A DNA stretch of 24,463 nucleotides, taken from positions 2,088 to 26,550 of the forward strand of contig CAJUPT010000052.1 in the NCBI GenBank assembly GCA_910588405.1. Direction: 5' to 3'. The DNA is from an uncultured Lachnospiraceae bacterium (GTDB lineage Bacteria > Bacillota > Clostridia > Lachnospirales > Lachnospiraceae). This document shows, piece by piece, positions 1 through 6,886 of the stretch. Under the pieces are notes generated by a model. The model did no database searches. It worked only from the letters and a program-made list of their open reading frames with translations, and was not told the origin of the DNA. The position numbers were made by a program, and so were the translations under genes. Position 1 is the first letter of the stretch, and each line of letters starts with the position of its first letter.

Positions 1-1
1 T

Positions 2-388
2 GGAAAGAACAGGGAGTTATTAGATGCCTGCAGGCCGTTATCCGAGTATGCGTGGTTGATCGACAGGATACGTGAATACAAAAATGATATGGGGATTGAG
101 GACGCAGTAGACAGGGCACTGAATGAAATGCCGCAGGAATATGAGATCAGACCATTCCTGATGGGAAACAGGGCGGAGGTGAAGCAGATGTGTATCACAG
201 AGTATAATGAGGCCGAAACGATGCAAATGTTTAAAGCGGAGGGCCGGAAGGAAGGCCGGAAGTAGGGCCGCGAACAGGGGAAACTGGAGATCGTCATTGA
301 TCTGGTTCGGGAAGGAATCCTGACCGTTGAGGAAGGAGCCCGACGGCTGGGTATGGCTGAAACGGAGTTGGAAGCCTGCGTGAAGTGA
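2..388 (+). pseudogene. Rpn-family recombination-promoting nuclease/transposase, 3' part with in-frame stop
   Basis: The reading frame is open from the left window edge, so the gene starts outside. The segment around residues ALNEMPQEYEIRPFLMGNRA, followed by a charged EGRKEGRK tail, is typical of the C-terminal part of Rpn/PD-(D/E)XK transposase-like proteins common in Clostridia. A TAG at 263-265 interrupts the charged repeat. The same frame then continues without a break through GREQGKLEIVIDLVREG to a TGA at 386-388, and this tail also fits the family (a short helical end after the EGR-rich linker). The simplest reading is a single nonsense mutation in an otherwise intact 3' half. Family recall is from the residue pattern only; the nuclease domain itself is outside the window. 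Confidence 0.72.
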
Positions 389-442
389 TATGGTAGTTAT
401 TATTAGACCTGTGGTGACTGTTCCCGTAAAGAGTACGCATTG

Positions 443-712
443 AAAAATAATAGTAAATACCTTGATAATGGGTTTCGGCATCCGGCATTCTTCCTCCGAA
501 CAGTTTTTGATAAAAGCGGCCAGCGAAGCCTGGTTTTCTGAGAGGCTTTCAAGGTTTTCCGCAGTTCCGCAGGCATGTGGGCCAAAGTAGTTTGCCGTGA
601 AGTCCAGCCGCTCCGCTAATTGTTCCAGCGTCAGCCCTGCGCCCAGGCGGAGCTTTAAAATTCTCTGGCCAGGCGTGTTTTCCGGAAGCGGGTTTGGCAG
701 TTTTTTATTCAT
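443..712 (-). pseudogene. Degenerate XRE-type helix-turn-helix regulator
   Basis: On the minus strand an ATG at 712 follows a good GAGGAGG ribosome site. The first 44 residues read as a Cro/C1 helix-turn-helix (GQRILKLRLGAGLTLEQLAE, then RLDFTANYFG). Where the family normally continues with a recognition helix and a 'GxIERG...LSL' segment, the protein jumps at once to a tail (IKNCSEEEC...IIKVF) that resembles the C-terminal end of small clostridial XRE regulators. I therefore infer an internal loss of roughly 25-30 residues. The frame stays open far beyond the recognisable end, running antisense over the neighbouring Rpn relic, which also suggests the natural stop is gone. It could still make a protein, but probably not a normal repressor. 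Confidence 0.5.
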
Positions 713-939
713 GTGCGGTTCCTCCTCGTATTGAAATGTGAATGATGGCCTATACGGCCATTTATCATAAAAAATTGTAGAGGATACGGGCAGGAATGTA
801 CGTAAATAAAGCAAAAATGGCGATATCCGAAAAAATTGGATAAAATATGGAAAATATAGTGATTTTTGGGGAGGTATGTGTTATAAAATTTTTGATACAA
901 TAATTCTTAGCAAAGAGCGCATGCCCGTATGTCTGACTA
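713..939. other. Intergenic region with a short inverted repeat
   Basis: No coding frame is recognisable here. The region is A/T rich and carries an imperfect inverted repeat at 824-842 (TATCCGA, 5-nt spacer, TTGGATA), a plausible operator or small hairpin upstream of the minus-strand HTH gene. The right part runs into the decayed 5' end of the DUF1638 relic. Confidence 0.35.
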
Positions 940-1286
940 ACAGCGGATGACGGTTTTAAACAGCAGATGCTTCAGGAATAAATAGACCGAATCGACGCCT
1001 ACGAGGCCCCCATACCAACAACCTGGACCGGAGGGCTCCGGGTGCCATCCTTTTAGGTTATGGCCGCTGCTCTAATGCGACCGTGGGGCTGAAGAACAGC
1101 CGCTATAAACTGGTGATTCCCCGCATCCATGGTTGCGCCGCACTGGTGATGGGAAGCAAAGAACGGTATCAGGAATATTTTAATTCCTGCAAGGGATTCT
1201 ATTTCTATACCGGAGGATGGATAGAGCTGGGACAGATTTTGGAAGAAGAGGAGGGATTTTATGTGCGGGAGATATTATGTGGATGA
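940..1286 (+). pseudogene. DUF1638-family protein remnant
   Basis: The segment LLGYGRCSN, then LVIPRIHGCAALVMGSKERY and YFYTGGWIE (about 1053-1220) matches the conserved core of DUF1638 proteins, which in anaerobes often lie near corrinoid methyltransferase genes. Upstream, the family-like LQE/IDRIDAYEAP stretch is in another frame: a TAA interrupts it near 979-981, and a one-base loss in the run of C around 1006-1010 would restore the join to HTNN...AILLGYG. The 3' end is also abnormal, because the frame runs into the next gene's start and stops at 1284-1286, without the family's normal tail. No start codon is convincing. The lesions point to a dead gene whose 3' end was replaced at about 1240. 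Confidence 0.7.
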
Positions 1287-1866
1287 TGAAACGGCAAAGG
1301 AGATCGCGAAACTGGTCAGCCAGACGGAGGGGAAACTGCGGCGTGAGTCGGTGCCTGCGGTGGGCATGTTTCCGGCCAGGGATATCCATCCCGCAGACAT
1401 GGCGCCGGTCTTGGCAAAAAAGGAAGGGGGCCTTTGCTGCCAGTGGCAGCGCTGGGGCTTCCCAGGGTTTAAGGGAAAACAGATCATCTTTAACGCCCGC
1501 AGCGAATCCGTGACGGAAAAGCCGCTGTTTCGGGACAGTGTCCGGCACAGGCGGGTAGCTGTTCCCGCGGCATCCTTTTATGAATGGAATCCCAGGAAGG
1601 AAAAGAGTACGTTCTACAGGGAAGGGCAGCCGGTTCTGTTCATGGCCGGATTTTACAGCCGGTATGAGGATGGCAGCCGTTTCGTGATCCTTACCACGGC
1701 GGCGAACGCTTCCATGAAGCCGGTTCATGACCGGATGCCGCTGGTTCTTGAACGGGATGAGGCAGCCGGGTGGGTGCTGGACGATGAAAGGACGGAGGCC
1801 ATTCTGCATAAGGTTCCCTGCCTGTTAGAACGAAGAACGGAATATGAGCAGATCACTTTGTTTTAA
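1261..1866 (+). CDS. SRAP-domain (YedK/HMCES-type) abasic-site DNA-protein crosslinking protein
   Basis: This 201-residue protein has the full SRAP signature. Cys2, after removal of Met1 (MCGRYY), is the residue that forms the thiazolidine crosslink with abasic sites in the YedK/HMCES family. The NARSES motif supplies the conserved Asn, YEW the conserved Glu, and HDRMP the conserved His. The start is fixed by the need for Cys at position 2 and by a GAGGAGGGA ribosome site 4-12 bases upstream. Length is close to the usual 200-230 residues. It lies 130 bp before a Y-family polymerase gene in the same direction, a natural partnership: SRAP shields abasic sites in single-stranded DNA while the polymerase bypasses lesions. 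I see no LexA box directly upstream of this gene. Confidence 0.95.
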   Translation: MCGRYYVDDETAKEIAKLVSQTEGKLRRESVPAVGMFPARDIHPADMAPVLAKKEGGLCCQWQRWGFPGFKGKQIIFNARSESVTEKPLFRDSVRHRRVAVPAASFYEWNPRKEKSTFYREGQPVLFMAGFYSRYEDGSRFVILTTAANASMKPVHDRMPLVLERDEAAGWVLDDERTEAILHKVPCLLERRTEYEQITLF

Positions 1867-1943
1867 AAAGCCTGTTTGGCGGGATGAAACATAAGGGAGC
1901 GGGCTGCCGTGTGAATTGGTCCAAATCTCCCATAAATTACCGG

Positions 1944-1972
1944 TTGAAATGGAAGCGTGTGTTCACTATAAT
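1944..1972 (+). promoter_or_regulatory. Sigma-A-type promoter of the Y-family polymerase gene
   Basis: TTGAAA at 1944-1949 and a consensus TATAAT at 1967-1972 are separated by exactly 17 bp. Transcription would start near 1979, about 20 bases before the TTG start codon at 1999. Confidence 0.8.
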
Positions 1973-1987
1973 GAAATCAAAGCGAGG

Positions 1988-2001
1988 TGAACATACGTTT
2001 G
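1988..2001 (+). promoter_or_regulatory. LexA (DinR) operator-like box over the polymerase start codon
   Basis: TGAACATACGTTTG matches the Gram-positive DinR/LexA consensus CGAACRNRYGTTYC at 12 of 14 positions, including both GAAC and GTT half-site cores. It lies just downstream of the predicted transcription start, overlaps the end of the ribosome site, and includes the TTG start codon. LexA bound here would block transcription at or just after initiation, making the polymerase SOS-inducible. Confidence 0.7.
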
Positions 2002-3261
2002 AAAAAAATCATTTTTCATATAGACGTGAATTCGGCCTTCCTCTCCTGGGAGGCCGTTTACCGTCTGGCCCATAAAGGCGGGAGGCAGGATCTTCGCGGG
2101 ATTCCTTCGGCAGTGGGCGGGGATGTGGCCCTCAGGCATGGCATTATCCTGGCAAAATCGATTCCAGCAAAAAGGTATGGGATTCAGACCGGCGAAGCTG
2201 TCTGGGAGGCGAAGCAAAAATACCCCGCTTTGGTGTTGGTTCCGCCTAATTATGGGTTGTATGAACAATGCTCGTCGGCACTGATGGAGCTTCTGCGGGA
2301 GTACTCGGACGTGGTGGAGCAGTACAGCATCGACGAAGCTTTTGTGGATATGAGCGAAACCTGCCATTTGTTCGGCACACCGGAGGAAACGGCGGCGCAG
2401 ATCAGGAACCGTGTCCGGGAGGAACTGGGGTTTACGGTCAATGTGGGGGTTTCGGATAACAAGCTGCTGGCAAAGATGGCCTCTGATTTTAAAAAGCCGG
2501 ACCGGGTACATACTTTGTACAGGGATGAAATACAAAGGAAAATGTGGCCGCTGCCGGTATCGGACCTGTTTTTTGTGGGCCGGGCAACGGCGGCGAAGCT
2601 GCTATCCATGGGAATTCGAACCATCGGGGAACTGGCGGCGGCTGATCCGGCGCGGTTAAAGAGTGTATTGAAGAAACAGGGAGAGGTGATTTGGGGCTTT
2701 GCCAATGGAATTGACCTCTTTCCGGTATTGGCGCGGCCAGCGGCAAATAAAGGGTATGGGAACAGCACTACCACGCCTTATGACGTGACGGATATGGATA
2801 TGGCCAGACTGGTGCTGCTGGCTTTGTGCGAAACGGTGGCGGGTCGCCTGCGTGGGGATGGCGTCCAAGCCAGGGTGGTTTCCGTGGAAATCCGGTATGG
2901 GGATTTCTCCCATGTGTCCCATCAGAAAATACTGTACAGCCCCACAAATCTGACCGTGGAGCTGTATGGGGCCGCCTGCCAGTTATTCACGGAGCTGTGG
3001 AACGGGCAGCCCGTCAGGCATCTGGGGGTGCATATGGGGCAGGTGGCCGGGGAAAGCGGATGCAGGCAGCTAAGCCTTTTTGATGAGATTGACTATGAGA
3101 AGCTGAGCCGACTGGACCGAACGGTAGACAACATACGGGGGCGGTTTGGGGCGGACGCAGTGATGAGGGCAATATTTTTGGGCGGGCCCGTTGACCATAT
3201 GAGCGGCGGGATATCCAGGGAGAAACGGTCTGTTGACTACAAGAAAGCAGAAATCTGGTAA
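1999..3261 (+). CDS. dinB: Y-family DNA polymerase (DinB/Pol IV type)
   Basis: Translesion DNA polymerase of about 420 residues. The N-terminal palm motif IIFHIDVNSAFLSWEA carries the first catalytic Asp, and YSIDEAFVDM carries the catalytic Asp-Glu pair. A fingers/palm region with GVSDNKLLAKMASDFKKPD follows, then a helix-hairpin-helix (FFVGRATAAKLLSMGIRTIG) and the little-finger domain. The family begins right at (M)KKIIFHIDVNS, which selects the TTG at 1999 with GAGGTGA eight bases upstream. A GTG at 1987 is in frame but lies within the ribosome site. A strong promoter and a LexA-like box precede the gene. Together with the SRAP gene before it and the small protein after it, this forms a likely DNA-damage tolerance module. 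Confidence 0.93.
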   Translation: MKKIIFHIDVNSAFLSWEAVYRLAHKGGRQDLRGIPSAVGGDVALRHGIILAKSIPAKRYGIQTGEAVWEAKQKYPALVLVPPNYGLYEQCSSALMELLREYSDVVEQYSIDEAFVDMSETCHLFGTPEETAAQIRNRVREELGFTVNVGVSDNKLLAKMASDFKKPDRVHTLYRDEIQRKMWPLPVSDLFFVGRATAAKLLSMGIRTIGELAAADPARLKSVLKKQGEVIWGFANGIDLFPVLARPAANKGYGNSTTTPYDVTDMDMARLVLLALCETVAGRLRGDGVQARVVSVEIRYGDFSHVSHQKILYSPTNLTVELYGAACQLFTELWNGQPVRHLGVHMGQVAGESGCRQLSLFDEIDYEKLSRLDRTVDNIRGRFGADAVMRAIFLGGPVDHMSGGISREKRSVDYKKAEIW

Positions 3262-3270
3262 TAATCTGGT

Positions 3271-3302
3271 GAGAGCAGCTGCGGAACTTAGAATGAGGAG
3301 GA
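3271..3302 (+). repeat. Leader-like GCGGAACT motif, copy 1
   Basis: CTGCGGAACTTAGAATG is followed at once by the AGGAGG ribosome site of the small protein at 3309. The same core recurs before other starts in the window (near 8115, 9540, 11662 and 14181). Confidence 0.45.
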
Positions 3303-3308
3303 GAGGGC

Positions 3309-3626
3309 ATGGCATTTGGAATCGGAACCGGAGCGAATCCGGGAGATATACCCGCAGGCATTGTAAAAGGAAAGCAGATCAGGGTGGCCTGCGAGTGCTG
3401 GTGTACAAGCACCGGGAAAATCACTCCTCTGATGTTGAAGGTGCAGGATGAGGACGGTGAGATCCGAGCGATCCGGGAGATCACGGTCCATTCCCAGGAA
3501 AAGAAACGGTATGCGGGGATTCCGTCGATTGAGTATGACTGTACGCTAGTTGTGGGGGAACAGAGCATCCGGGCCTGGCTTATTTATTATCAGATGGAGG
3601 GGCGGTGGGTGCTGAATTTCAGGTGA
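3309..3626 (+). CDS. Hypothetical small protein of the dinB module
   Basis: This 105-residue protein has no domain I can name. It starts at an ATG preceded by a purine-rich GGAGGAGAGGG. The N-terminus (MAFGIGTGANPGDIPAGIVK) is glycine rich. A core follows with CECWCTSTGKITPLMLKVQD, and a C-terminal beta-rich part (YDCTLVVGEQSIRAWLIYYQ). There is no signal peptide or membrane segment. It lies 47 bp after the polymerase stop and is probably co-transcribed with it. I have the impression of similar proteins next to dinB in other Clostridia, but this is recollection, not a search. A regulatory or accessory role in lesion bypass would be a guess from position only. Confidence 0.7.
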   Translation: MAFGIGTGANPGDIPAGIVKGKQIRVACECWCTSTGKITPLMLKVQDEDGEIRAIREITVHSQEKKRYAGIPSIEYDCTLVVGEQSIRAWLIYYQMEGRWVLNFR

Positions 3627-3864
3627 GGCGCCGTGGGCGGACTGTCCGTCGAAATCTCTTTATTGAGAAGGCAGCCGGGCAGTGTTGGGCGATAACATTA
3701 CTGTTCAGGAGCCGGCTTTCTCTGTGTTATCATGGTTCGGACATGGCCATTTCGGCAGGGGAATTTTCGGAGGAAAGGGAATGCGCAAAAGAAGGAAACC
3801 GTACGGGGGACAGGGGGCGTCTGTCGGGGCGCACCAAAGAAGCGTTTGACAGGAAGCGGGAGGA
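3627..3864. other. Non-coding or decayed stretch before the ABC relic
   Basis: Short open frames exist here but none resembles a known family or has a convincing ribosome site. It is probably the unrecognisable 5' part of the ABC transporter relic that follows. Confidence 0.4.
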
Positions 3865-4049
3865 AAGAAAGGAGATTGGCTGGGCGTGATCGGTGGAATC
3901 GGCGCAGGAAAACGACAGTGCTGCAGCTGATGATGGGTTATTTTCAGCCGTCTCGGGGAGAGATCCGTATTCGGGGGATACCGGTTCGGAATATGGAACC
4001 GGCTAGGGTACGCAGTGCGATCCTGCCCGGAGGGCTTGTTCTATCATAG
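3865..4049 (+). pseudogene. ABC transporter ATP-binding domain remnant, frameshifted in Walker A
   Basis: In one frame KKGDWLGVIGGIGAGK is the start of an ABC ATPase with its Walker A loop. After the run of A at 3909-3912 the family-like sequence continues in another frame as TTVLQLMMGYFQPSRGEIRI, then RGIPVRNMEPARVRSAI. One missing A (four instead of five) would join them as GAGKTT. The pattern (KKG...GEIRI.GIPV......RSAI) is like the nucleotide-binding domain of exporter-type multidrug ABC proteins. There is no Q-loop, signature motif or Walker B: the frame ends at 4049 within a long palindrome. Only about 60 codons survive. Confidence 0.72.
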
Positions 4050-4079
4050 GAAAGTTCGTCGAACTTTCCTATGATAGAA
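4039..4079. repeat. Perfect 20-bp inverted repeat (palindrome)
   Basis: The left arm TTCTATCATAGGAAAGTTCG (4039-4058) and its exact reverse complement (4060-4079) are separated by a single T. It sits where the ABC relic ends and directly beyond the terminator of the minus-strand glycerate kinase. It has no T-tract on its 3' side on either strand (the A run at 4078-4083 is the U-tract of the neighbouring terminator), so it is not itself a standard terminator. Confidence 0.9.
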
Positions 4080-4124
4080 AAAAGCAGGCATTTCGTCTGC
4101 TTTACAACAGACGAAACACCTGCT
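4078..4124 (-). terminator. Intrinsic terminator of the glycerate kinase gene, overlapping its last codons
   Basis: Read on the minus strand, AGCAGGUGUUUCGUCUG pairs with CAGACGAAAUGCCUGCU. This is a 17-bp stem using two G-U pairs, with an 8-nt loop, followed by a run of six U. The stem includes the stop codon (4102-4104, in the loop region) and the last seven sense codons of the gene. Confidence 0.85.
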
Positions 4125-5274
4125 CTGCCGTATCCGCCAGATTTTGGCGGGCTTGTTCCGGATTCATGGCATCTTCCAGAGTGCAGATGCTTCTCAGGAT
4201 CGGAAAATAGGCGTCGATTCCGGCTTTATTGCAGGCTCTGGCGCCAGAGGTGACGCTGCCGGCGAAAGCGATGACTTTTGTGCCGTATCGTTTTGCAAGC
4301 CGGGCTACGCCCACAGGCGCTTTTCCCATAGCGGTCTGAGCATCCAGACGGCCTTCTCCCGTGACGACGATATCGGCATCGGCCAATTTTTTTTCGAGCC
4401 CGACGGCATCCAGTACCAGATCAATTCCGGGTGTCAGTTCTCCTTTCAGATAGCTTAAAAAAGCAAACCCCAGTCCTCCCGCAGCGCCTGCGCCTGCGGC
4501 GTCCCGGCAGTCTTTATTCAGTGTCATGGCGGTTACATCGGCGAAATGGGACATATCCCGGTCGATTGGTTCTTTCTGATCTTCTGCCACGCCTTTTTGC
4601 GGCCCGAAAATATAAGTGGCGCCTTTTGGACCGCACAGCGGATTTTCCACGTCGCAGGCGATGCGGAACCGGCAGCCGGAAAGCCGGGGATCTGCGCTGC
4701 AGCATTCGATCCGGCAGATTTTTCCCAGAGCCTGCGCGCCTTCACCCACATCCTGTCCATGATCGTCCGTAAATCGGAATCCCAGTGCTTTCAGTATCCC
4801 GACTCCGCCGTCATTGGTGGCGCTGCCGCCGATGCCGATCAGGAAGGTTTTGCATCCCCGATTCAGTGCGTCCAGGATCATTTCCCCAACGCCCCGGGTG
4901 GTGGCCCGCATTACGGAGTATTCGGCTGAGTTTGCTGATTCCGCATTTTGTCGGATTTGACCGGGTTGTATTCCGGGAACCAGAGTGATGCCGGCAGCCG
5001 CAGCCATTTCCATTATGGCGGTACGGCTTTTTTCCAGATAACCGTAGGAGGCTGTTACCGGAGCCCCATCCGGTCCGGCTACCGTGACGGAAATCTGTCT
5101 GCCGCCCAGCCCCCGGGTCAGCGCCTCGGTGGTTCCTTCTCCGCCGTCGGCCAGCGGCATCACAGTTACCTGTGCGTCAGGCATCGCCCGCAGAATTCCT
5201 TCTTTTACAGCCATTCCTCCGTCCATGGAGGAAAGGCTTCCTTTCATCGAGTCTATCGCAATGACAATTTTCAT
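4102..5274 (-). CDS. glxK: Glycerate kinase (GlxK/GarK family)
   Basis: This 390-residue protein matches the usual length of family II glycerate kinases, which phosphorylate D-glycerate (to 2-phosphoglycerate in GarK/GlxK) and feed it into lower glycolysis. Visible motifs are DSMKGSLSS (residues 8-16), PLADGGEGT (40-48), GIGGSATNDGG in the middle and TGEGRLDAQTAMGK near the C-terminus, all in canonical form. The start is set by AGGAGG (plus-strand 5286-5291), 11 bases upstream; a -10-like TATAAT on the minus strand lies at 5306-5311. It is divergent from the long sugar-acid gene series and likely supplies its last step. A second, diverged copy lies at 8148-9395; this one is the better candidate for the working enzyme. 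Confidence 0.95.
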   Translation of the reverse strand: MKIVIAIDSMKGSLSSMDGGMAVKEGILRAMPDAQVTVMPLADGGEGTTEALTRGLGGRQISVTVAGPDGAPVTASYGYLEKSRTAIMEMAAAAGITLVPGIQPGQIRQNAESANSAEYSVMRATTRGVGEMILDALNRGCKTFLIGIGGSATNDGGVGILKALGFRFTDDHGQDVGEGAQALGKICRIECCSADPRLSGCRFRIACDVENPLCGPKGATYIFGPQKGVAEDQKEPIDRDMSHFADVTAMTLNKDCRDAAGAGAAGGLGFAFLSYLKGELTPGIDLVLDAVGLEKKLADADIVVTGEGRLDAQTAMGKAPVGVARLAKRYGTKVIAFAGSVTSGARACNKAGIDAYFPILRSICTLEDAMNPEQARQNLADTAEQVFRLL

Positions 5275-5305
5275 TGAATTTTATGCCTCCTGAATATTTG
5301 TACAT

Positions 5306-5311
5306 ATTATA
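5306..5311 (-). promoter_or_regulatory. -10 box of the glycerate kinase promoter
   Basis: TATAAT on the minus strand, about 32 bases upstream of the start codon. The expected -35 position (about 5329-5334) is poor, so the promoter may need an activator. Confidence 0.45.
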
Positions 5312-5597
5312 TCACGCTTTTCCCGGCGATGGTATGTATCGCTGAAACGAAAGCCGCCGGGAAAAATCCGACCGGAATACAAAATTCTTCCTTATATGGA
5401 ATACTGTGTTCCGGAGGAGAAATAATTGAAATGTTTCTTCATTCCATTTTTCATTTCCATTTTTGTGGCTCTGTTACAATGTGAAAATCCTGTCCTCTTA
5501 TTATAATAAAATCATCAAAGTTTAGCACTCTCGGAATGTTACAAATCAGGCGTTGCAGACTTTGGGAGTACATAGAAAAAAATCAGGAGGTTAGGTT
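5312..5597. promoter_or_regulatory. Divergent control region between glxK and the UroD-like gene
   Basis: I see no gene here. On the plus strand a TATAAT at 5502-5507 is a likely -10, without a good -35. TGTTACAA occurs twice (5472-5479 and 5537-5544). A near-tandem CATTCCATTTTT / CATTTCCATTTTT lies at about 5440-5464, and a symmetric TTCC-TTATAT-GGAA at about 5388-5401. These are candidate sites for the CdaR-type regulator encoded at 6972-8105, which would control both directions. No site can be assigned with certainty. Confidence 0.4.
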
Positions 5598-6797
5598 ATG
5601 ACCAATAAAGAACGTATTCTGGCTGTTTTAAGGGGGGAGCCTACGGATGTACTGCCTTTTGTTCCCCGGCTTGATAATTGGTTTTATGCCCATGAGGCGA
5701 CGGGAACGCTGCCGGATCAGTATAAACATGCCACCCTGCGGGAATTTGCCGATGATCTGGGCGTGGGCTTTCATTCAATTATTCCGAATTTTAAGGGATG
5801 GAGAAAGGGCGGCTACGGTGATCTCCATGTGGGGCTGGGCATCTATGACCTGGAACTGTCCCCCTGGCGGGTAGAATTTCACAATGTGGGAATTACGGAG
5901 GAGCGCAACGGCAAAGGGGAACATCATGTGGTTTATGAAACTCCCAAAGGAAAGATCAGTACTACCACGGTTTACACAGACCAGATGCTGAAAGACGGCA
6001 TTACTCTCTATGTGGTGAAAGAACATGCACTGAAATCTTATGAGGATTATGAAGCGCTTGCCTATATTTTTGAAAATGCGGAAGTAATTCCGATCTACGA
6101 TGCCTATGAGGATTATAAAGAGAATTATATCGGCGACCGCGGCGTAGCGGTAGCTTTATCCGCCATGTGGGCGTCTCCGGGACATTATCTGATCAAGGAG
6201 CTGATGGGTTTTCAGGATTTTTATATGGAGCGTTATGACGATCAGGAGGCAATGGACGAACTGATCGGACGGCTTGCGCCTTTTTGCGGAAAGCTGTTTG
6301 ACGCTGCGATCAACAGTCCGGCAGAGGTGGTGCTGTCCGGCGCCAATTATGATTTTACTTTTACTACGCCCAAAGTGATCGAGGAACTGGTGGTTCCGGA
6401 ATTGAAACGTCAGAGTGAAATTGCCCACGGCATGGGAAAATTTATTGCTTCTCACACCGACGGAGAGAATATCATGCTTCTGGAACAGTATGTAAAGGCG
6501 GGCTTTGATATTGCGGATTCCATTTGCCCCGCGCCGCTTACGAAGATATCGCTGAAAGAAACTAGGGAGATTTTCGGGGATCAGATGACGATCTGGGGAG
6601 GAGTTCCCTCCATCGCCCTGCTGCCGGCCAGTGTGAGTGACCGGGATTTTTACCGACTGGTAGATGAGACTTTGGAGGTGATCGGCAGGGGAGATCACAT
6701 GATTATCTCCGTGGCAGATACGCTGCCGCCCATGGCGGATTTTGACCGGCTTTTGTACCTGAAAAAGAAAGTGGAAGAGTTTGGACCGGTGAGATAA
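5598..6797 (+). CDS. Uroporphyrinogen decarboxylase-family protein (not HemE)
   Basis: A 399-residue protein with URO-D fold features: N-terminal MTNKERILAVLRGEPTDVLPF, a long middle, and a C-terminal half with IASHTDGENIMLLEQYVKAG, then SICPAP and the closing IISVADTLPP segment. Such proteins, common in anaerobes, include MtaA-like corrinoid methyltransferases and many of unknown substrate. His286, Asp288 and Cys310 sit where the methyltransferases place their zinc-binding His/Cys/Cys set, with Asp in place of the first Cys, so the metal site is plausible but altered. No cobalamin-binding partner is in the window. AGGAGGT precedes the ATG. It is the first plus-strand gene of the sugar-acid series; its role there is unknown to me. 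A demethylase or other one-carbon function is speculation. Confidence 0.85.
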   Translation: MTNKERILAVLRGEPTDVLPFVPRLDNWFYAHEATGTLPDQYKHATLREFADDLGVGFHSIIPNFKGWRKGGYGDLHVGLGIYDLELSPWRVEFHNVGITEERNGKGEHHVVYETPKGKISTTTVYTDQMLKDGITLYVVKEHALKSYEDYEALAYIFENAEVIPIYDAYEDYKENYIGDRGVAVALSAMWASPGHYLIKELMGFQDFYMERYDDQEAMDELIGRLAPFCGKLFDAAINSPAEVVLSGANYDFTFTTPKVIEELVVPELKRQSEIAHGMGKFIASHTDGENIMLLEQYVKAGFDIADSICPAPLTKISLKETREIFGDQMTIWGGVPSIALLPASVSDRDFYRLVDETLEVIGRGDHMIISVADTLPPMADFDRLLYLKKKVEEFGPVR

Positions 6798-6880
6798 GCC
6801 TGTTCCGGTTCTGGCGATTGCCGTGAAGCCGGATCTGTCAGAATCCTGTCAAAGGGTATTCGTTCCAAATATGGATATGC

Positions 6881-6886
6881 TATACT
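6881..6886 (+). promoter_or_regulatory. -10 box of the CdaR-type regulator
   Basis: TATACT, preceded by a weak -35 region. A transcript beginning near 6893 would exclude the ATG at 6888 and supports the start at 6972. Confidence 0.4.

Noticed and set aside
263..265. TAG in the Rpn gene as a pyrrolysine or readthrough codon
   Set aside because: The site lies in a charged linker with no catalytic role, the neighbours are also pseudogenes, and nothing suggests suppression. A nonsense mutation is simpler.
4039..4079. Palindrome as the terminator of either neighbouring gene
   Set aside because: No T-tract follows it on either strand. The minus-strand gene already has a complete terminator at 4078-4124.
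5376..5597. Riboswitch in the leader of the UroD-like gene (for example cobalamin)
   Set aside because: I could not find a conserved B12-box-like or other known aptamer core. The stretch is A/T rich with only short symmetries.
5598..6797. Uroporphyrinogen decarboxylase HemE of haem synthesis
   Set aside because: The protein is longer than HemE, has an HTDGE/ICPAP metal-type region, and is not near haem genes.
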